Notes: generated by a model not told the origin, from the sequence alone. A stretch of DNA of 57,454 nt from Chlorobiota bacterium (GCA_013152085.1 JAADHC010000072.1:1-57454); one strand, 5' to 3'. Numbered from the stretch's first letter, positions 17,914 through 29,912 are shown. Numbers and translations: made by a program.

Positions 17914-17949
17914 ATTTTCCTGCTGGGTTACCGAAATAAATCATTTTTT

Positions 17950-17981
17950 TTTGGATTTTTCAAATCATCGTCTTATGTTTG
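17950..17981 (+). promoter_or_regulatory. Promoter of the methionine operon
   Basis: TTTG at 17950-17953 and TATGTTTG at 17974-17981, 20 bases apart, match the Bacteroidota -33/-7 consensus. The predicted start near 17986 places the whole riboswitch (18022-18146) in the leader RNA. Confidence 0.7.
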
Positions 17982-18021
17982 TACCCGATATTCAAATATT
18001 CTTTCCCGTAAAGAGTGTTTG

Positions 18022-18146
18022 ATTTATTAAGAAGAGGGGAGAGATTAGGCTCGGTGAACCTCTAGCAACCTCCGCAGGATCTTTCTGGGGAACGGTGCTA
18101 AAACCTAATCCGCCAAAGGATTTTCCCGAGGCAGGAGATAATAAAT
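18022..18146 (+). promoter_or_regulatory. SAM riboswitch (S-box/SAM-I type)
   Basis: The leader holds the SAM-I core: GGAGAGATTAGGC with TGAACC and TAGCAACC (the kink-turn/P2-P3 region), GGTGCTAAAACC, and a P4 hairpin AATCC-GCCAAA-GGATT (18107-18122). The P1 stem closes the element: ATTTATTA (18022-18029) is fully complementary to TAATAAAT (18139-18146). It lies directly upstream of methionine biosynthesis genes, the usual target. Binding of SAM should stabilise P1 and lower expression. The expression platform is not a simple terminator; see the leader ORF that follows. Confidence 0.88.
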
Positions 18147-18160
18147 AAAACGCTTATCTC

Positions 18161-18277
18161 ATGAAGGATACGACAAAATTACTGCAGAAGCAGTACCTGG
18201 GTTTCAGACTGAAGATTTATTTTCATTTAACCTTCAGTGATTTTATCATGCCGCTTATGCCTATGTGCATGCGCTAG
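18161..18277 (+). CDS. Putative Met-rich leader peptide between SAM riboswitch and metY
   Basis: A 38-codon ORF starts at ATG 18161, 14 bases after the riboswitch, and ends at TAG 18275-18277. Its last nine residues are MPLMPMCMR: four Met and one Cys in nine codons. It resembles attenuation leader peptides, in which a ribosome pausing at regulatory codons decides downstream RNA folding. A hairpin begins 2 bases past its stop. The preceding bases TTATCTC (18154-18160) can pair with GAGATAA (18135-18141), which overlaps riboswitch P1, so SAM binding could control translation of this ORF. I know of no homolog; function is inferred. Confidence 0.5.
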   Translation: MKDTTKLLQKQYLGFRLKIYFHLTFSDFIMPLMPMCMR

Positions 18278-18279
18278 TT

Positions 18280-18300
18280 TTCGGCCATACGCTGGCTGAA
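18280..18300 (+). promoter_or_regulatory. Hairpin after the leader ORF, possible attenuator
   Basis: TTCGGCCA (18280-18287) pairs with TGGCTGAA (18293-18300), including one G-T pair, across loop TACGC. A T-rich stretch follows from 18315 to 18326. A part of the Met codon region (18253-18261) can pair imperfectly with its left arm, so ribosome position may affect it. Confidence 0.4.
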
Positions 18301-18329
18301 GCCTTTCCGTCCCATTTTATTTTTTTAAT

Positions 18330-19675
<1,346 letters not shown>

Positions 19676-19677
19676 CC

Positions 19678-20706
19678 ATGAGCGGATTACAGACATTAAC
19701 TCCCGAAGAACTCTTCCCTCTGGAACAGGGAGGGGTTTTACCCGGGATTGAGATCGGTTATCATACCTGGGGCAGGTTGAATGCCCGGAAGGATAATGTT
19801 GTCTGGGTTTGCCATGCGCTTACGGCCAATTCGGACGTAAAAGATTGGTGGCCGGGGATGTTCGGTAACGGAAAACTGCTGGATCCGGAAAATGATTTTA
19901 TCGTTTGTGCCAATATCCTGGGGTCATGCTATGGAACTACCGGTCCTTTGTCAGAGAACCCGGAGACAGGGAAACCTTATTTCCGTTCCTTCCCGTTGAT
20001 TACTTTCCGGGATGTGGTCAGGGCGCATGATCTTTTAAGAAAACATCTGGGCGTAGAAAAAATCCGTATGGTCATCGGAGGATCCATCGGTGGTTACCAG
20101 GCACTGGAGTACAGTATTATGTATCCTGATCTGATCGAAAACCTGATATTCCTGGCGTCGGCAACTTATACCTCACCCTGGGCGGTAGCTTTCAACCAGT
20201 CGCAGCGGCTGGCTATCGAAGCGGATCCCACCTTTTTTCTCGATATCCCTGACGGAGGAAAAAAAGGCCTGCGGACGGCCCGTTCGATGGCGTTGCTCAG
20301 TTACCGGAATGACAGGATTTATAACAAAACACAACGAAACGCCACGGATGAGGATGTTGATCATTTCAGGGCTTCCTCATACCAGAATTACCAGGGAGAC
20401 AAGCTTGCGGGGCGGTTTAATGCTTATGCTTACCATCTGCTTACACGTCTTACGGATACCCACAATGTGGGCAGGGGAAGAGGGGGGCGTAAGGCTGCAT
20501 TGCGGAAAATAAAAGCCCGTGTGCTGGCCATAGGAATTATTTCCGATTTACTTTATCCGGTCTATGAACAAAAATATTTGTCCCGACACACGGAAAACGG
20601 ACATTACAGGGAAATCGATTCCCTGTACGGGCATGACGGATTTTTAACCGATACGGAAAAACTTACCCCTGTCATTCGGGATTTTCTGATAAAACAGCCG
20701 GCATGA
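19678..20706 (+). CDS. metX: Homoserine O-acetyltransferase
   Basis: The 342-residue alpha/beta hydrolase has the nucleophile Ser136 in GGSIGG and likely triad partners Asp290 (ISDLLYP) and His319 (GHDGF), all intact. NILGSCYGTTGP is the MetX signature. It acetylates homoserine with acetyl-CoA to make the MetY substrate. Its stop overlaps the hom start (ATGA), so translation is probably coupled. Confidence 0.93.
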   Translation: MSGLQTLTPEELFPLEQGGVLPGIEIGYHTWGRLNARKDNVVWVCHALTANSDVKDWWPGMFGNGKLLDPENDFIVCANILGSCYGTTGPLSENPETGKPYFRSFPLITFRDVVRAHDLLRKHLGVEKIRMVIGGSIGGYQALEYSIMYPDLIENLIFLASATYTSPWAVAFNQSQRLAIEADPTFFLDIPDGGKKGLRTARSMALLSYRNDRIYNKTQRNATDEDVDHFRASSYQNYQGDKLAGRFNAYAYHLLTRLTDTHNVGRGRGGRKAALRKIKARVLAIGIISDLLYPVYEQKYLSRHTENGHYREIDSLYGHDGFLTDTEKLTPVIRDFLIKQPA

Positions 20707-21899
20707 GGAAAACGATAAAAATCGGCATGTTTGGTTATGGCGTCGTAGGCCAGGGTCTCCACGATGTGCTTGAAAAAAGTACGGGTGTGCGGGCTGAAAT
20801 CCGCAGAATTTGTGTGAAAGACAAGCACAAGAAACGCCGGCTGCCTCTGCGTTATTTTACTTTTGATAAGCGTGATATCCTTGAAGATCCGGAAGTCAAC
20901 CTTGTGGTTGAACTGATCGACGACGCAGATGAAGCTTTCCGGATTGTTGGGGAGGCGCTGTCTTCAGGGAAAAATGTAGTGACGGCAAACAAAAAGATGG
21001 TTGCCGAACATTTGCCGGAGCTGATCCGTTTGCAGCAGGACAGCCACACCTCCCTGCTTTACGAAGGAGCTGTGTGCGGAGCTGTCCCGATTATCCGAAA
21101 TCTTGAAGAATATTATGATCATGAATGGCTCGGTTCGGTCCGGGGGATTTTTAACGGTTCGACCAATTACATTCTTACCCGGATGTATAAAGACGGTCTG
21201 GCGTATACTGACGCACTGCAGGAGGCACAGGAGCAGGGCTTTGCAGAATCGGATCCCTGGCTGGATGTTTCGGGTATGGATGCAACCTATAAACTCAGCA
21301 TCATTATCGAGCATGCTTTTGGTTTAAATATTCGTCCCGAAGATATTTTTCATCTCGGGATTACCGGAATCTCAAATCATGATATCAGGTATGCTGCCGA
21401 AAAGAAAATGAAAATCAAACTGGTTCCTTATGCCGGGCGGGTTGGTAAAAATAGCCTGACAGCTTTTGTGCTTCCGCGGTTTATAACCGGTGAAAAACAA
21501 CTTTATCAGGTTGACAATGAATACAACGGGGTAATTGTGGAAGCAGCCTTTGCGGAAAAACAGTTTTTCTTTGGCAAAGGAGCCGGGGGGCATCCCACAG
21601 GATCGGCTGTGCTTTCGGATATCTCAGCCAACGCTTATGATTATGCCTATGAGTATAAGAAAAGAAGGCAGACCCGGAATTTTACCTATACTACTGATGT
21701 AAACTTAAATGTGTATTTTCGCTACCTTAACCCGGAAGACCGTGCGCTGCTTGAATTTACAGATATCAGCGAAACCTGTTCCGGACGCGAATACAGCTAC
21801 ATCATCGGAAAAATAAATCTGCGGGAGTTGATGGAAAAATCGGAACAACTGAACCAAAAATCGGTTTCCGTTATAAATTTGGGAGATAAACCAACATAA
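20703..21899 (+). CDS. hom: Homoserine dehydrogenase, monofunctional
   Basis: The 398-residue protein starts with an NAD(P) site [12 protein letters not shown] and has the homoserine dehydrogenase motifs [12 protein letters not shown] and [22 protein letters not shown]. There is no aspartokinase fusion. The C-terminal extension (about 320-398) is short and I cannot show a complete ACT domain. It reduces aspartate semialdehyde to homoserine. Placement between metX and metH dedicates this copy to methionine synthesis; another homoserine dehydrogenase, often fused to aspartokinase in Bacteroidota, may exist elsewhere. Confidence 0.9.
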   Translation: MRKTIKIGMFGYGVVGQGLHDVLEKSTGVRAEIRRICVKDKHKKRRLPLRYFTFDKRDILEDPEVNLVVELIDDADEAFRIVGEALSSGKNVVTANKKMVAEHLPELIRLQQDSHTSLLYEGAVCGAVPIIRNLEEYYDHEWLGSVRGIFNGSTNYILTRMYKDGLAYTDALQEAQEQGFAESDPWLDVSGMDATYKLSIIIEHAFGLNIRPEDIFHLGITGISNHDIRYAAEKKMKIKLVPYAGRVGKNSLTAFVLPRFITGEKQLYQVDNEYNGVIVEAAFAEKQFFFGKGAGGHPTGSAVLSDISANAYDYAYEYKKRRQTRNFTYTTDVNLNVYFRYLNPEDRALLEFTDISETCSGREYSYIIGKINLRELMEKSEQLNQKSVSVINLGDKPT

Positions 21900-21909
21900 A
21901 CACGGGTTT

Positions 21910-24900
21910 ATGAAATACGATATCAGGAAAGAGCTGAAAAAACGGATACTGGTCCTGGACGGGGCTATGGGAACCATGATCCAGCAGTATAAGCTTACCG
22001 AGGTTGATTACCGCGGTGATCGTTTTCGTGATCATCCGCAACCGTTGCAGGGAAATAATGATTTACTTTCCATTACCCAACCGGCGATTATTAAAAAGAT
22101 CCATGAAGAATATCTCGAAGCGGGTGCTGATATCATTGAAACCAATACATTCAATGCCAACCGGATTTCAATGGCGGATTATGGCCTGGAGTCGCTGGCA
22201 GAAGAATTAAACCGGGTGTCAGCCGCCCTTGCCCGGGAAGTTGTCGAACGTTTTACCGCTAATAATCCTGACAAACCCCGTTTTGTGGCCGGATCCATGG
22301 GGCCGACCAATAAAACCGCCTCCATCTCGCCCCGGGTTGAAGATCCGGGATTTCGTGCGGTAAGTTTTGATGACCTTCGCGATGCCTATGCCGAGCAGGT
22401 ACGGGGACTTCTTGACGGTAGTGTTGATGTACTGTTACTTGAAACCATTTTTGATACCCTTAATGCCAAAGCAGCGCTTTACGGAATGCAACAGGTCTTT
22501 GAAGAAAAAGGCAGACATCTTCCTGTTATGGTATCGGGTACTCTGGTGGATGCCAGCGGACGTACCCTGTCGGGACAGACACTTGAGGCATTTGTCGTTT
22601 CCATCGGGCATTTTGACCTTCTCAGCATAGGCCTGAACTGCTCGCTGGGTGCCCGGGATTTACAGCCTTATGTGGAAAACCTGGCCGATAAAATAAGTCT
22701 CCCCGTAAGTATCTATCCCAACGCGGGATTCCCGAATCAGTTTGGCGAATATGATGAAACCCCTGAAGAAATGGGCGATGTGCTGGAAACACTCATGAAG
22801 GGAAAAAAGGTTAATATTATCGGAGGATGTTGTGGTACCACACCGGAGCATATCCGGGAGTTCGTTGAACGGGCGCAAAAATATACACCGCGAATACCCG
22901 TAATAAAAGAGAAGCATCTTTCACTGAGCGGGTTGGAAGCCCTGGACCTTTATACGGGGACAAATTTTATAAACATTGGAGAGCGAACCAATGTAGCCGG
23001 TTCACGGCGGTTTGCACGCCTGATTCGTGAAGAAAAATTTGAAGAAGCCCTCACCGTGGCACGACAACAGGTAGACAATGGGGCACAGGTCATTGATGTG
23101 AGCATGGATGATGCTATGCTGGATGCTGAAAAAGCTATGGTGACCTTTTTACGGCTTCTGGCTTCCGAACCGGAAATATCACGTGTTCCAGTGATGATTG
23201 ACTCATCCAAATGGAGTGTCCTGGAAGCCGGTTTGAAATGCCTGCAGGGGAAAGGAATTGTCAACTCCATCAGCCTGAAGGAAGGAGAGGAGGTTTTTCT
23301 TCATCAGGCATCTGTAATCCGGAAATATGGTGCTGCCGTAGTGGTTATGGCTTTTGACGAACGGGGACAGGCTACCTCTTTTGAACGAAAGACGGAAATA
23401 GCAGAAAGGGCTTATAAATTACTTACGGAAAAAGTTCATTTTCCGCCGCAGGACATTATTTTCGATCCGAATATCCTGACCATTGGAACCGGAATAGAGG
23501 AGCATAATAATTATGCAGTGGATTTTTTACGGGCGGTAAAATGGATCAAGGCGCATCTGCCCCACGTGAGTGTCAGCGGGGGTATCAGTAACCTGAGTTT
23601 TGCCTTCAGGGGGAACGATACCATTCGCGAAGCCATACATGCCGTCTTTCTCTATCATGCCATTCGTGCAGGGCTGGATATGGGAATTGTTAATGCCGGG
23701 AACCTTCCGCTTTATGATGATATTCCGGACGAACTGAAAACCCTGGCCGAGGATTTGATCTTTAACCGTGATCCCGGCGCAACCGAAAAACTACTGGCCT
23801 GGGCACAAACACATAAATCAGAAGGCCGTCAGGAAGGAAAGGTGGCTGACTGGAGGAAAGATGACCTGGCAGATAGAATTCAGTATTCGCTGGTCAAAGG
23901 GATTCCCGATTATATCGGGGAGGATATGAAAGAGGCGCTGGTAATTTATGATACGGCGCTGAAAATTATTGAAGGACCCCTGATGGAAGGAATGAACCGT
24001 GTAGGAGACCTCTTTGGTTCGGGTAAAATGTTCCTGCCCCAGGTAATTAAAAGTGCCAGGGTGATGAAAAAGGCAGTTGCCGTTCTCGAACCTGTTCTTG
24101 AAAAGGAACAGAAAGCGGGGGAGAGCCGGTCTACAGCCGGGAAAGTCCTTCTGGCAACGGTTAAGGGAGATGTACATGATATCGGAAAAAATATTGTGGG
24201 AATTGTCCTTCAATGCAATAATTATGAAATCATTGACCTGGGAGTAATGGTTCCTGCTGAAAAAATCCTGGAAACCGCCAGGGCTGAACATGCGGATATT
24301 ATTGGCCTGAGCGGGTTGATTACTCCCTCGCTGGATGAAATGGTGCATATTGCCAGGTCCATGCAACGGGAACATTTTCATGTTCCCCTGCTTGTCGGCG
24401 GAGCAACTACTTCGGTGTTACATACGGCGGTGAAAATCCAACCCGAATATGACGGAGGGGTTTTACATATTAAGGACGCCTCGAAAAGTGTAAGTGCTGT
24501 AGGCAGTTTACTTTCCGATACAAAAACAAAGCTGCTCGAAGAGTCAAATCAACGATATAAAGAGCTGAGACAGATGCACAACAACCTGCGTCATGATTTT
24601 GTTTCCATTGATACCGCCCGTCGAAACAAACTGCCTGTTGACTGGAAGAAGTACACACCACCTGTTCCCAATGAAACGGGCGTCAGAGTCATCTCCGATA
24701 TTTTACTGTCGGAGATAACGTCCTATATTGACTGGACCTACTTTTTTCATGTATGGGAACTGAAAGGAAGATTTCCTGAAATCCTTGATCATCCGGAAAA
24801 GGGTGATGAAGCCCGGAAAATTTATGAGGATGCTCAAAAGTACCTTGATTTGCTGGCTAAAGAGCGTTTGTTACAACCCCGGGCTGTGCTGGGGATTTTT

Positions 24901-25575
24901 CCTGCCAACAGCAACGGGGATGATATTCTCCTTTTCAGTGATGAAGCACGAAACCGGCAGTTAGGAACATTGTTCCATTTGCGGCAACAGACACGTAAAA
25001 CATCCGGTGGTTATCAGCTTTCCCTGAGTGATTATATTGCTCCGGTATCATCCGGGGTTCCTGATTATATTACCCTTTTTGCCGCCACAGCAGGTAACGG
25101 ATTAAAGACTTATCTCGACAGGTACAAGGCCGAGCATGATGATTATGCCTCACTGATGGTCAAAGCCCTCGCCGACCGGCTGGCGGAAGCTTTTGTCGAA
25201 TGGATACATGAAAAAGTCAGAAAGGAATGGTGGGGATTTTCCCCGGATGAGCAACTTTCCATGGAAGATATTTTCCAAGCCAGATATCAGGGTATCCGTC
25301 CTGCGTACGGATACCCGTCCTGCCCGGACCACTCGGAAAAAAGAAATCTTTTTGATCTTCTTCAGGTAGAAAAACATACCGGAATTACACTAACGGAAAG
25401 CTTTGCCATGGATCCGGTTTCGTCGGTCAGCGGTCTGATATTTTCATATCCCCGGTCAGATTATCCGGATATTCGCCATATTCTGCCTGACCAGTTTCTC
25501 GATTATGCAGAACGGAAAAGAGTGAATCCTGCAACAATAAGACGATGGCTTTCTCATTTACTTCATACCGGATAA
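21910..25575 (+). CDS. metH: Cobalamin-dependent methionine synthase
   Basis: The 1221-residue protein contains all four MetH modules. The homocysteine-binding domain (about 1-320) has zinc ligands in GLNCSLG and GGCCGT. The pterin-binding domain (about 345-610) has [14 protein letters not shown]. The cobalamin cap and Rossmann domain has DVHDIGKN near residue 754 as the B12-binding DxHxxG, and the SAM-dependent reactivation domain spans about 895-1221. It transfers a methyl group from methyl-tetrahydrofolate to homocysteine. It needs B12, and I see no cobalamin riboswitch here. Confidence 0.97.
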   Translation: MKYDIRKELKKRILVLDGAMGTMIQQYKLTEVDYRGDRFRDHPQPLQGNNDLLSITQPAIIKKIHEEYLEAGADIIETNTFNANRISMADYGLESLAEELNRVSAALAREVVERFTANNPDKPRFVAGSMGPTNKTASISPRVEDPGFRAVSFDDLRDAYAEQVRGLLDGSVDVLLLETIFDTLNAKAALYGMQQVFEEKGRHLPVMVSGTLVDASGRTLSGQTLEAFVVSIGHFDLLSIGLNCSLGARDLQPYVENLADKISLPVSIYPNAGFPNQFGEYDETPEEMGDVLETLMKGKKVNIIGGCCGTTPEHIREFVERAQKYTPRIPVIKEKHLSLSGLEALDLYTGTNFINIGERTNVAGSRRFARLIREEKFEEALTVARQQVDNGAQVIDVSMDDAMLDAEKAMVTFLRLLASEPEISRVPVMIDSSKWSVLEAGLKCLQGKGIVNSISLKEGEEVFLHQASVIRKYGAAVVVMAFDERGQATSFERKTEIAERAYKLLTEKVHFPPQDIIFDPNILTIGTGIEEHNNYAVDFLRAVKWIKAHLPHVSVSGGISNLSFAFRGNDTIREAIHAVFLYHAIRAGLDMGIVNAGNLPLYDDIPDELKTLAEDLIFNRDPGATEKLLAWAQTHKSEGRQEGKVADWRKDDLADRIQYSLVKGIPDYIGEDMKEALVIYDTALKIIEGPLMEGMNRVGDLFGSGKMFLPQVIKSARVMKKAVAVLEPVLEKEQKAGESRSTAGKVLLATVKGDVHDIGKNIVGIVLQCNNYEIIDLGVMVPAEKILETARAEHADIIGLSGLITPSLDEMVHIARSMQREHFHVPLLVGGATTSVLHTAVKIQPEYDGGVLHIKDASKSVSAVGSLLSDTKTKLLEESNQRYKELRQMHNNLRHDFVSIDTARRNKLPVDWKKYTPPVPNETGVRVISDILLSEITSYIDWTYFFHVWELKGRFPEILDHPEKGDEARKIYEDAQKYLDLLAKERLLQPRAVLGIFPANSNGDDILLFSDEARNRQLGTLFHLRQQTRKTSGGYQLSLSDYIAPVSSGVPDYITLFAATAGNGLKTYLDRYKAEHDDYASLMVKALADRLAEAFVEWIHEKVRKEWWGFSPDEQLSMEDIFQARYQGIRPAYGYPSCPDHSEKRNLFDLLQVEKHTGITLTESFAMDPVSSVSGLIFSYPRSDYPDIRHILPDQFLDYAERKRVNPATIRRWLSHLLHTG

Positions 25576-25597
25576 AAAAGAAAGATAAACTGATTTT

Positions 25598-26557
25598 ATG
25601 GGAACAAGACTAGCAGACACATTAAAACAAACGAAAAAGACCCTTTTTTCATTTGAATTACTTCCGCCGCCGAAGGGGCAGGATGTACAGTCAATTTACC
25701 GTATTATAGATCCGTTGATGGAGTATGATCCGGTATATATCAATGTTACTTACCACCAGGAGGAGGTGGTATATAAGAAACTGAATAAAAACCTGGTGGA
25801 AAAAAGAACAATCTGGAAACGGCCGGGCACCGTGGCTATCTCGGCAGCCATCAAATTCAGGTATAAGGTAACGGTTGTTCCTCACCTGATTTGCGGGGGG
25901 TTTACCCGCGAAGAGACAGAAAACGCATTGATAGATTTGAGTTTTCTGGATATTGACAATATCCTGGTTATACGTGGTGATCCTAACAGTAACGGAAGCG
26001 TATTTATACCTGAAGAAGGAGGTCATGCACATGCTGAAGACCTGGTCAGGCAGGTAGTAGATATGAATCATGGCATCTATCTCGATCCGGACCTGGCGGA
26101 ACCCATGCCGACAAATTTTTCAGTTGGAGTGGCCGGTTATCCTGAAAAACATCCGGAATCACCAAATTTTGAATCAGACCTTCATTTTCTGAAAAGGAAA
26201 ATTGATGCTGGAGCGGAATTCATCGTAACGCAGATGTTTTTTGACAATGAAAAATTTTATGCGTTTGAAAAAAAATGCCGGGAAGCGGGGATCACCGTCC
26301 CTATTATTCCCGGACTCAAACCGGTTACATCACAAAAACAACTTTCACTGCTACCGAAAACTTTCAGCATAGATCTTCCTGAAATTTTAGTTAAGGAAAT
26401 GCTTAAATGTAAAAAACCGGAAGATTGTTATCAGCTGGGTATAGAATGGACTACCGAACAAACGCAGGATCTTATCCGTCACGGGGTACCGGTGGTTCAT
26501 TTTTATACCATGGGACGTGCCGATAATATTTGTGCTATTGCCAAAGCTTCATTTTAA
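25598..26557 (+). CDS. metF: Methylenetetrahydrofolate reductase
   Basis: The 319-residue TIM-barrel flavoprotein starts with FSFELLPPPKGQ and has LVIRGDPN, PTNFSVGVAGYPEKHPE and FIVTQMFFDNEKF, all MetF signatures. It makes 5-methyl-tetrahydrofolate, the methyl donor for MetH, and is the last gene of the operon, 22 bases after metH. Confidence 0.95.
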   Translation: MGTRLADTLKQTKKTLFSFELLPPPKGQDVQSIYRIIDPLMEYDPVYINVTYHQEEVVYKKLNKNLVEKRTIWKRPGTVAISAAIKFRYKVTVVPHLICGGFTREETENALIDLSFLDIDNILVIRGDPNSNGSVFIPEEGGHAHAEDLVRQVVDMNHGIYLDPDLAEPMPTNFSVGVAGYPEKHPESPNFESDLHFLKRKIDAGAEFIVTQMFFDNEKFYAFEKKCREAGITVPIIPGLKPVTSQKQLSLLPKTFSIDLPEILVKEMLKCKKPEDCYQLGIEWTTEQTQDLIRHGVPVVHFYTMGRADNICAIAKASF

Positions 26558-26570
26558 TATATATTAAAAT
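26551..26570. repeat. 20-bp perfect palindrome at the metF stop codon
   Basis: ATTTTAATATATATTAAAAT is its own reverse complement and contains the metF TAA. Lacking G and C, it would make a weak hairpin. It may help end the operon transcript or be chance in an AT-rich gap. Confidence 0.5.
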
Positions 26571-26686
26571 ACATATATAATCATATTGTTATCCTGAAGA
26601 TATTTTCTGACTGTTAAGCAGAAAAAGCCCTGAGCACGGTAAAAATTTATTAAATTGCTACCCGGATAAAAGGTAGGGAATTCAAC

Positions 26687-27847
26687 GTGGATGTTCAGAC
26701 GGACAAGGGAAAGCTGACTTTACTGTACGCTCCACTTAACTGGGGGCTGGGCCATGCAAGCAGAGGCATTTACCTGATACAGACATTCCTGGATGCCGGA
26801 CACCGGGTAATCCTGGCGGCTGATGGTGATGCCTATTTTTTGTTACAGTCAACGTTTCCGGATCTTGAATTGAAACGTCTTCCCTTTTATTCTGTCCGCT
26901 ATTCCGGAATTTTCCCCATTTGGCTGAAGATGTTTTTCTCTCTTCCCGGTTTTTTTCGTTCTGTCAGGCGGGAACACCGGTTACTAAAAGAAATAATAAG
27001 GGAAAAGAAGGTGGATATTATTGTATCGGACAACCGTTATGGATTGTATCATCGCAAAGTGTATTCTATTTTTATTACACACCAGTTGTTTATCCGTGCA
27101 CCCGGACCTTTCCGGATTTTTGAGCCGATTCTTTTCCGTTGGAACAGGAAACGGTTAAAACATTTCAGTGAAGTCTGGGTGCCTGATTTTCCGGGTGGCG
27201 ATAATCTGGCGGGATTGCTGTCCCATCCATTGCGTAAAAAGATACGGAAGGTCCGTTATATCGGGCCTATATCGCGGTTTATGCATCCCGTTTTTTCCGG
27301 GAAGGAACCGGTTACGGTTAAGTACGATGTTGTTGTGATTCTTTCAGGCCCGGAACCCCACCGGACTGTACTTGAACGGATACTGATACGCAAACTCAGG
27401 AGAACCGATTACCGGGTATTAATGTTCAGGGGCATCCTATGGAAGAAAGAGGCAAAGCGGATCTATGATAATATCCGGTTAGTTACACATCTGGACTCGT
27501 CACTCTTTTACACATATCTTACAGACGCCCGGTATGTCATTGCCCGTGCAGGCTATACTACGATCATGGACATGGTAGCATTACAGAAGCCGGCCATACT
27601 GATCCCAACGCCAGGACAGCCTGAACAGGAGTATCTGGCGGCATATTTGTCACCCCGGAACAGGTTTATTTTTATGCACCAGGACGAAATAGATCTGGTA
27701 CAAGCTTTTAACAAGATAGATGTACTGGAATCGATCGACATGAATGTTCAGCCTTCACTTGTTTTTAAAGCGGCAGAGGCGGCAGTTCAAGCCATATACC
27801 AGAGCAGAAGAGCGGCAAGAAAGAAACCGGTGAAAAAGCCGGTATAA
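26687..27847 (+). CDS. Glycosyltransferase-like protein (MurG/GT28-like fold)
   Basis: The 386-residue protein begins with an N-terminal block APLNWGLGHASRG and ends with a C-terminal nucleotide-sugar-type region ARAGYTTIMDMVALQKPAIL..PTPGQPEQEYLAAYL, resembling the GT28 C-terminal domain. Similar conserved proteins occur across Bacteroidota, with no known acceptor. The start is taken as GTG 26687; no in-frame ATG lies before the conserved N-terminus. Its last 61 bases overlap the 3' end of the opposite-strand PAP2-like gene. The tail is strongly basic (RAARKKPVKKPV). Confidence 0.65.
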   Translation: MDVQTDKGKLTLLYAPLNWGLGHASRGIYLIQTFLDAGHRVILAADGDAYFLLQSTFPDLELKRLPFYSVRYSGIFPIWLKMFFSLPGFFRSVRREHRLLKEIIREKKVDIIVSDNRYGLYHRKVYSIFITHQLFIRAPGPFRIFEPILFRWNRKRLKHFSEVWVPDFPGGDNLAGLLSHPLRKKIRKVRYIGPISRFMHPVFSGKEPVTVKYDVVVILSGPEPHRTVLERILIRKLRRTDYRVLMFRGILWKKEAKRIYDNIRLVTHLDSSLFYTYLTDARYVIARAGYTTIMDMVALQKPAILIPTPGQPEQEYLAAYLSPRNRFIFMHQDEIDLVQAFNKIDVLESIDMNVQPSLVFKAAEAAVQAIYQSRRAARKKPVKKPV

Positions 27848-28434
27848 ACCTCAGACGGAGTATGTTGTTTCATCATAAGCCTTGAAGTTCCGAGAATACC
27901 GGAAAGAAGGAGAGAAACAATCCACCACCAGGAAAAAACCGGACCGGCGCGGAGGGTAAATATCAGAAGCATTCCTGAGAATCCTCCTATGCCTGCCATA
28001 TGCAGTGAGATTTTCCAGCGGAAGTTTACCAACAAACAAAAAAATGTAATCGTGGAAGAGACCAGCAGAATCTGCCAGACCAGGGAGGGTTGGTGAACTT
28101 TTTTTAAGACCACAAAACTTACATAGCTAAATACCACATACAGGATAAGCGGCAGATTTCTTTCTTCACGTGTTTCCAGCTGAAAGGAACGGATGATTTT
28201 CAACCGGTAAAAAATGATTATATAGGCTACGGGGATAAATAATGTATTGATGGAAACAATGAGCAGGTCAAAACGTTTTATCTCGCCCGGCAATAAATGA
28301 ACATAGGAGGGCAGGGAGAAAAGAAGAACAAGTAGAACGGAAGGGAACCAAAGCGGATGCAGGATGACAGAAAACACCCAGGCTGCTTTATGTTGCAAAG
28401 AATTTTCTTTCGCCATATTCATTCCGCTGATCAT
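27787..28434 (-). CDS. PAP2-like membrane protein, degenerate active site
   Basis: The 215-residue protein has about six hydrophobic helices. The C-terminal block GTSRLMMKQHTPSEVYTGFFTG looks like PAP2 motif 3 (S-R-x5-H-x3-E). The other two PAP2 motifs, KxxxxxxRP and PSGH, are not recognisable, so phosphatase activity is doubtful. The start lies 2 bases after the rpoN stop, which implies cotranscription. Its 3' end overlaps the convergent glycosyltransferase-like gene by 61 bases. Confidence 0.6.
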   Translation of the reverse strand: MISGMNMAKENSLQHKAAWVFSVILHPLWFPSVLLVLLFSLPSYVHLLPGEIKRFDLLIVSINTLFIPVAYIIIFYRLKIIRSFQLETREERNLPLILYVVFSYVSFVVLKKVHQPSLVWQILLVSSTITFFCLLVNFRWKISLHMAGIGGFSGMLLIFTLRAGPVFSWWWIVSLLLSGILGTSRLMMKQHTPSEVYTGFFTGFFLAALLLWYMA

Positions 28435-28436
28435 TT

Positions 28437-29912
28437 CTAAAGTTCCTTTCTGAGGCGGGCAACGGGAATATTGAGTTGCTCACGGTATTTGGCCACGGTA
28501 CGACGTGCAATCTGGTATCCTTTTTTCTGAAGTATGGTTGTAAGCTTTTCGTCAGTCAGGGGCTTGTGTTTGTCTTCATAGCTGATCATTTCCTGCAGAA
28601 TTGTTTTGATCTCACGGGTTGAGACTTCTTCGCCTGATTCTGTCTGCAGACCCTCGGAGAAGAAATATTTTAATTGATATATACCGTAAGGTGTCTGGAT
28701 GTATTTACTGTTGGCCACACGGGAAATGGTAGAAATATCCAGGCCTGTTCTTTCGGCAATATCCTTAAGGATCATAGGTTTTAATTTTGTCTCATCACCC
28801 GTAATAAAGAAGTTTTCCTGAAATGATATGATAGCCTGCATGGTAAGCAGTAATGTGTTTTGCCGCTGTTTAATGGCATCGATAAACCATTTTGCCGAGT
28901 CAAGCTTTTGCTTGACAAATGAAATGGCGTTTTTATCTTCACGTGTGGGTTTACGATTGTTGGAGGAGTAGGCCTGCAATATCTCAGTGTACTGTCGGTT
29001 GAGTCTCAGATCAGGCACATTACGCGAATTGAGTGTAAGTTGTAGTTCTCCGTCTTCATTTTCAAGAATAAAATCGGGCACAATATGCTGTATGGTTTTA
29101 TTCAAAGGATCACTGAAAGCACTTCCCGGTTTCGGATTAAGTTTAAGTATTTCATCCAGGGCAGATTTTAGTTCATTCTCGGAAATTCCAAGTCTTTCGA
29201 TGATTTTATCATAATGTTTTTTTGTAAAAGACTGAAAATAGTATTTCAGAATCTTTCCAGCCAGTGCAATGGAAGGATTATTCGGATCTTTACGCCCGAT
29301 TTGCAGTAACAGGCATTCCTGCAGGTCGCGGGCTCCCACTCCCGGAGGATCCAGTTGTTGGACAATACGAAGAATTTCCAGCAGCTCTTCTTCCGATGCG
29401 GTTATATTTAGTGAGAAAGCAAGATCATCAACGATATTTTCAAGTTCACGACGCAGGTACCCGTCTTCGTCAATGTTGCCTATAATGTATTGTGCCAGCA
29501 TTTTCTGTCTTTCATCGAGGGTTTGCAACCCGATCTGGCTTTCAAGATGGTCGTGGAAGGACTGGCCTACTGAAAAGGGAATTTCCGTTTTTTTATCATC
29601 GGGAGAGTAATTTTTTAATGAAAGGCGGTAATCGGGAATATCGTCATCTTCGATATAGTCGTCCAGGGAGAATTCGTTGTCATCCATATTTTGTTCTTCG
29701 TCTCCTGAATTTTCTTCATCAAAATCCTGATCGTCCTGGTTTGCCTGGTCTGTCTCCTCCTCATAACCTTCTTCCAGAACAGGATTTTCTTCCAGTTCCT
29801 TTTTGATTCGCTGTTCGAGTTGAACCGTAGGAATCTCCAGCAGCTTAATCATCTGGATTTGCTGTGGTGAAAGCTTCTGGAGCAGTTTTTGTTGCAATCT
29901 TTGTTTTAACAT
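28437..29912 (-). CDS. rpoN: RNA polymerase sigma-54 factor
   Basis: The 491-residue protein has the Gln/Leu-rich region I (LKQRLQQKLLQKLSPQQIQMIKLLEIPTVQLEQRIKKELEENPVLEE), the acidic region II (about 45-100), and the core-binding and HTH domains. It ends with the RpoN box ARRTVAKYREQLNIP near the C-terminus. Sigma-54 needs an AAA+ activator; none is encoded in the window. It lies between asnS and the PAP2-like gene. Confidence 0.96.
   Translation of the reverse strand: MLKQRLQQKLLQKLSPQQIQMIKLLEIPTVQLEQRIKKELEENPVLEEGYEEETDQANQDDQDFDEENSGDEEQNMDDNEFSLDDYIEDDDIPDYRLSLKNYSPDDKKTEIPFSVGQSFHDHLESQIGLQTLDERQKMLAQYIIGNIDEDGYLRRELENIVDDLAFSLNITASEEELLEILRIVQQLDPPGVGARDLQECLLLQIGRKDPNNPSIALAGKILKYYFQSFTKKHYDKIIERLGISENELKSALDEILKLNPKPGSAFSDPLNKTIQHIVPDFILENEDGELQLTLNSRNVPDLRLNRQYTEILQAYSSNNRKPTREDKNAISFVKQKLDSAKWFIDAIKQRQNTLLLTMQAIISFQENFFITGDETKLKPMILKDIAERTGLDISTISRVANSKYIQTPYGIYQLKYFFSEGLQTESGEEVSTREIKTILQEMISYEDKHKPLTDEKLTTILQKKGYQIARRTVAKYREQLNIPVARLRKEL

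Noticed and set aside
26603-26625. Hairpin TTTTCTG/CAGAAAA after metF as a terminator
   Set aside because: No T-run follows on the plus strand and the stem is AT-rich, so it is not convincing.
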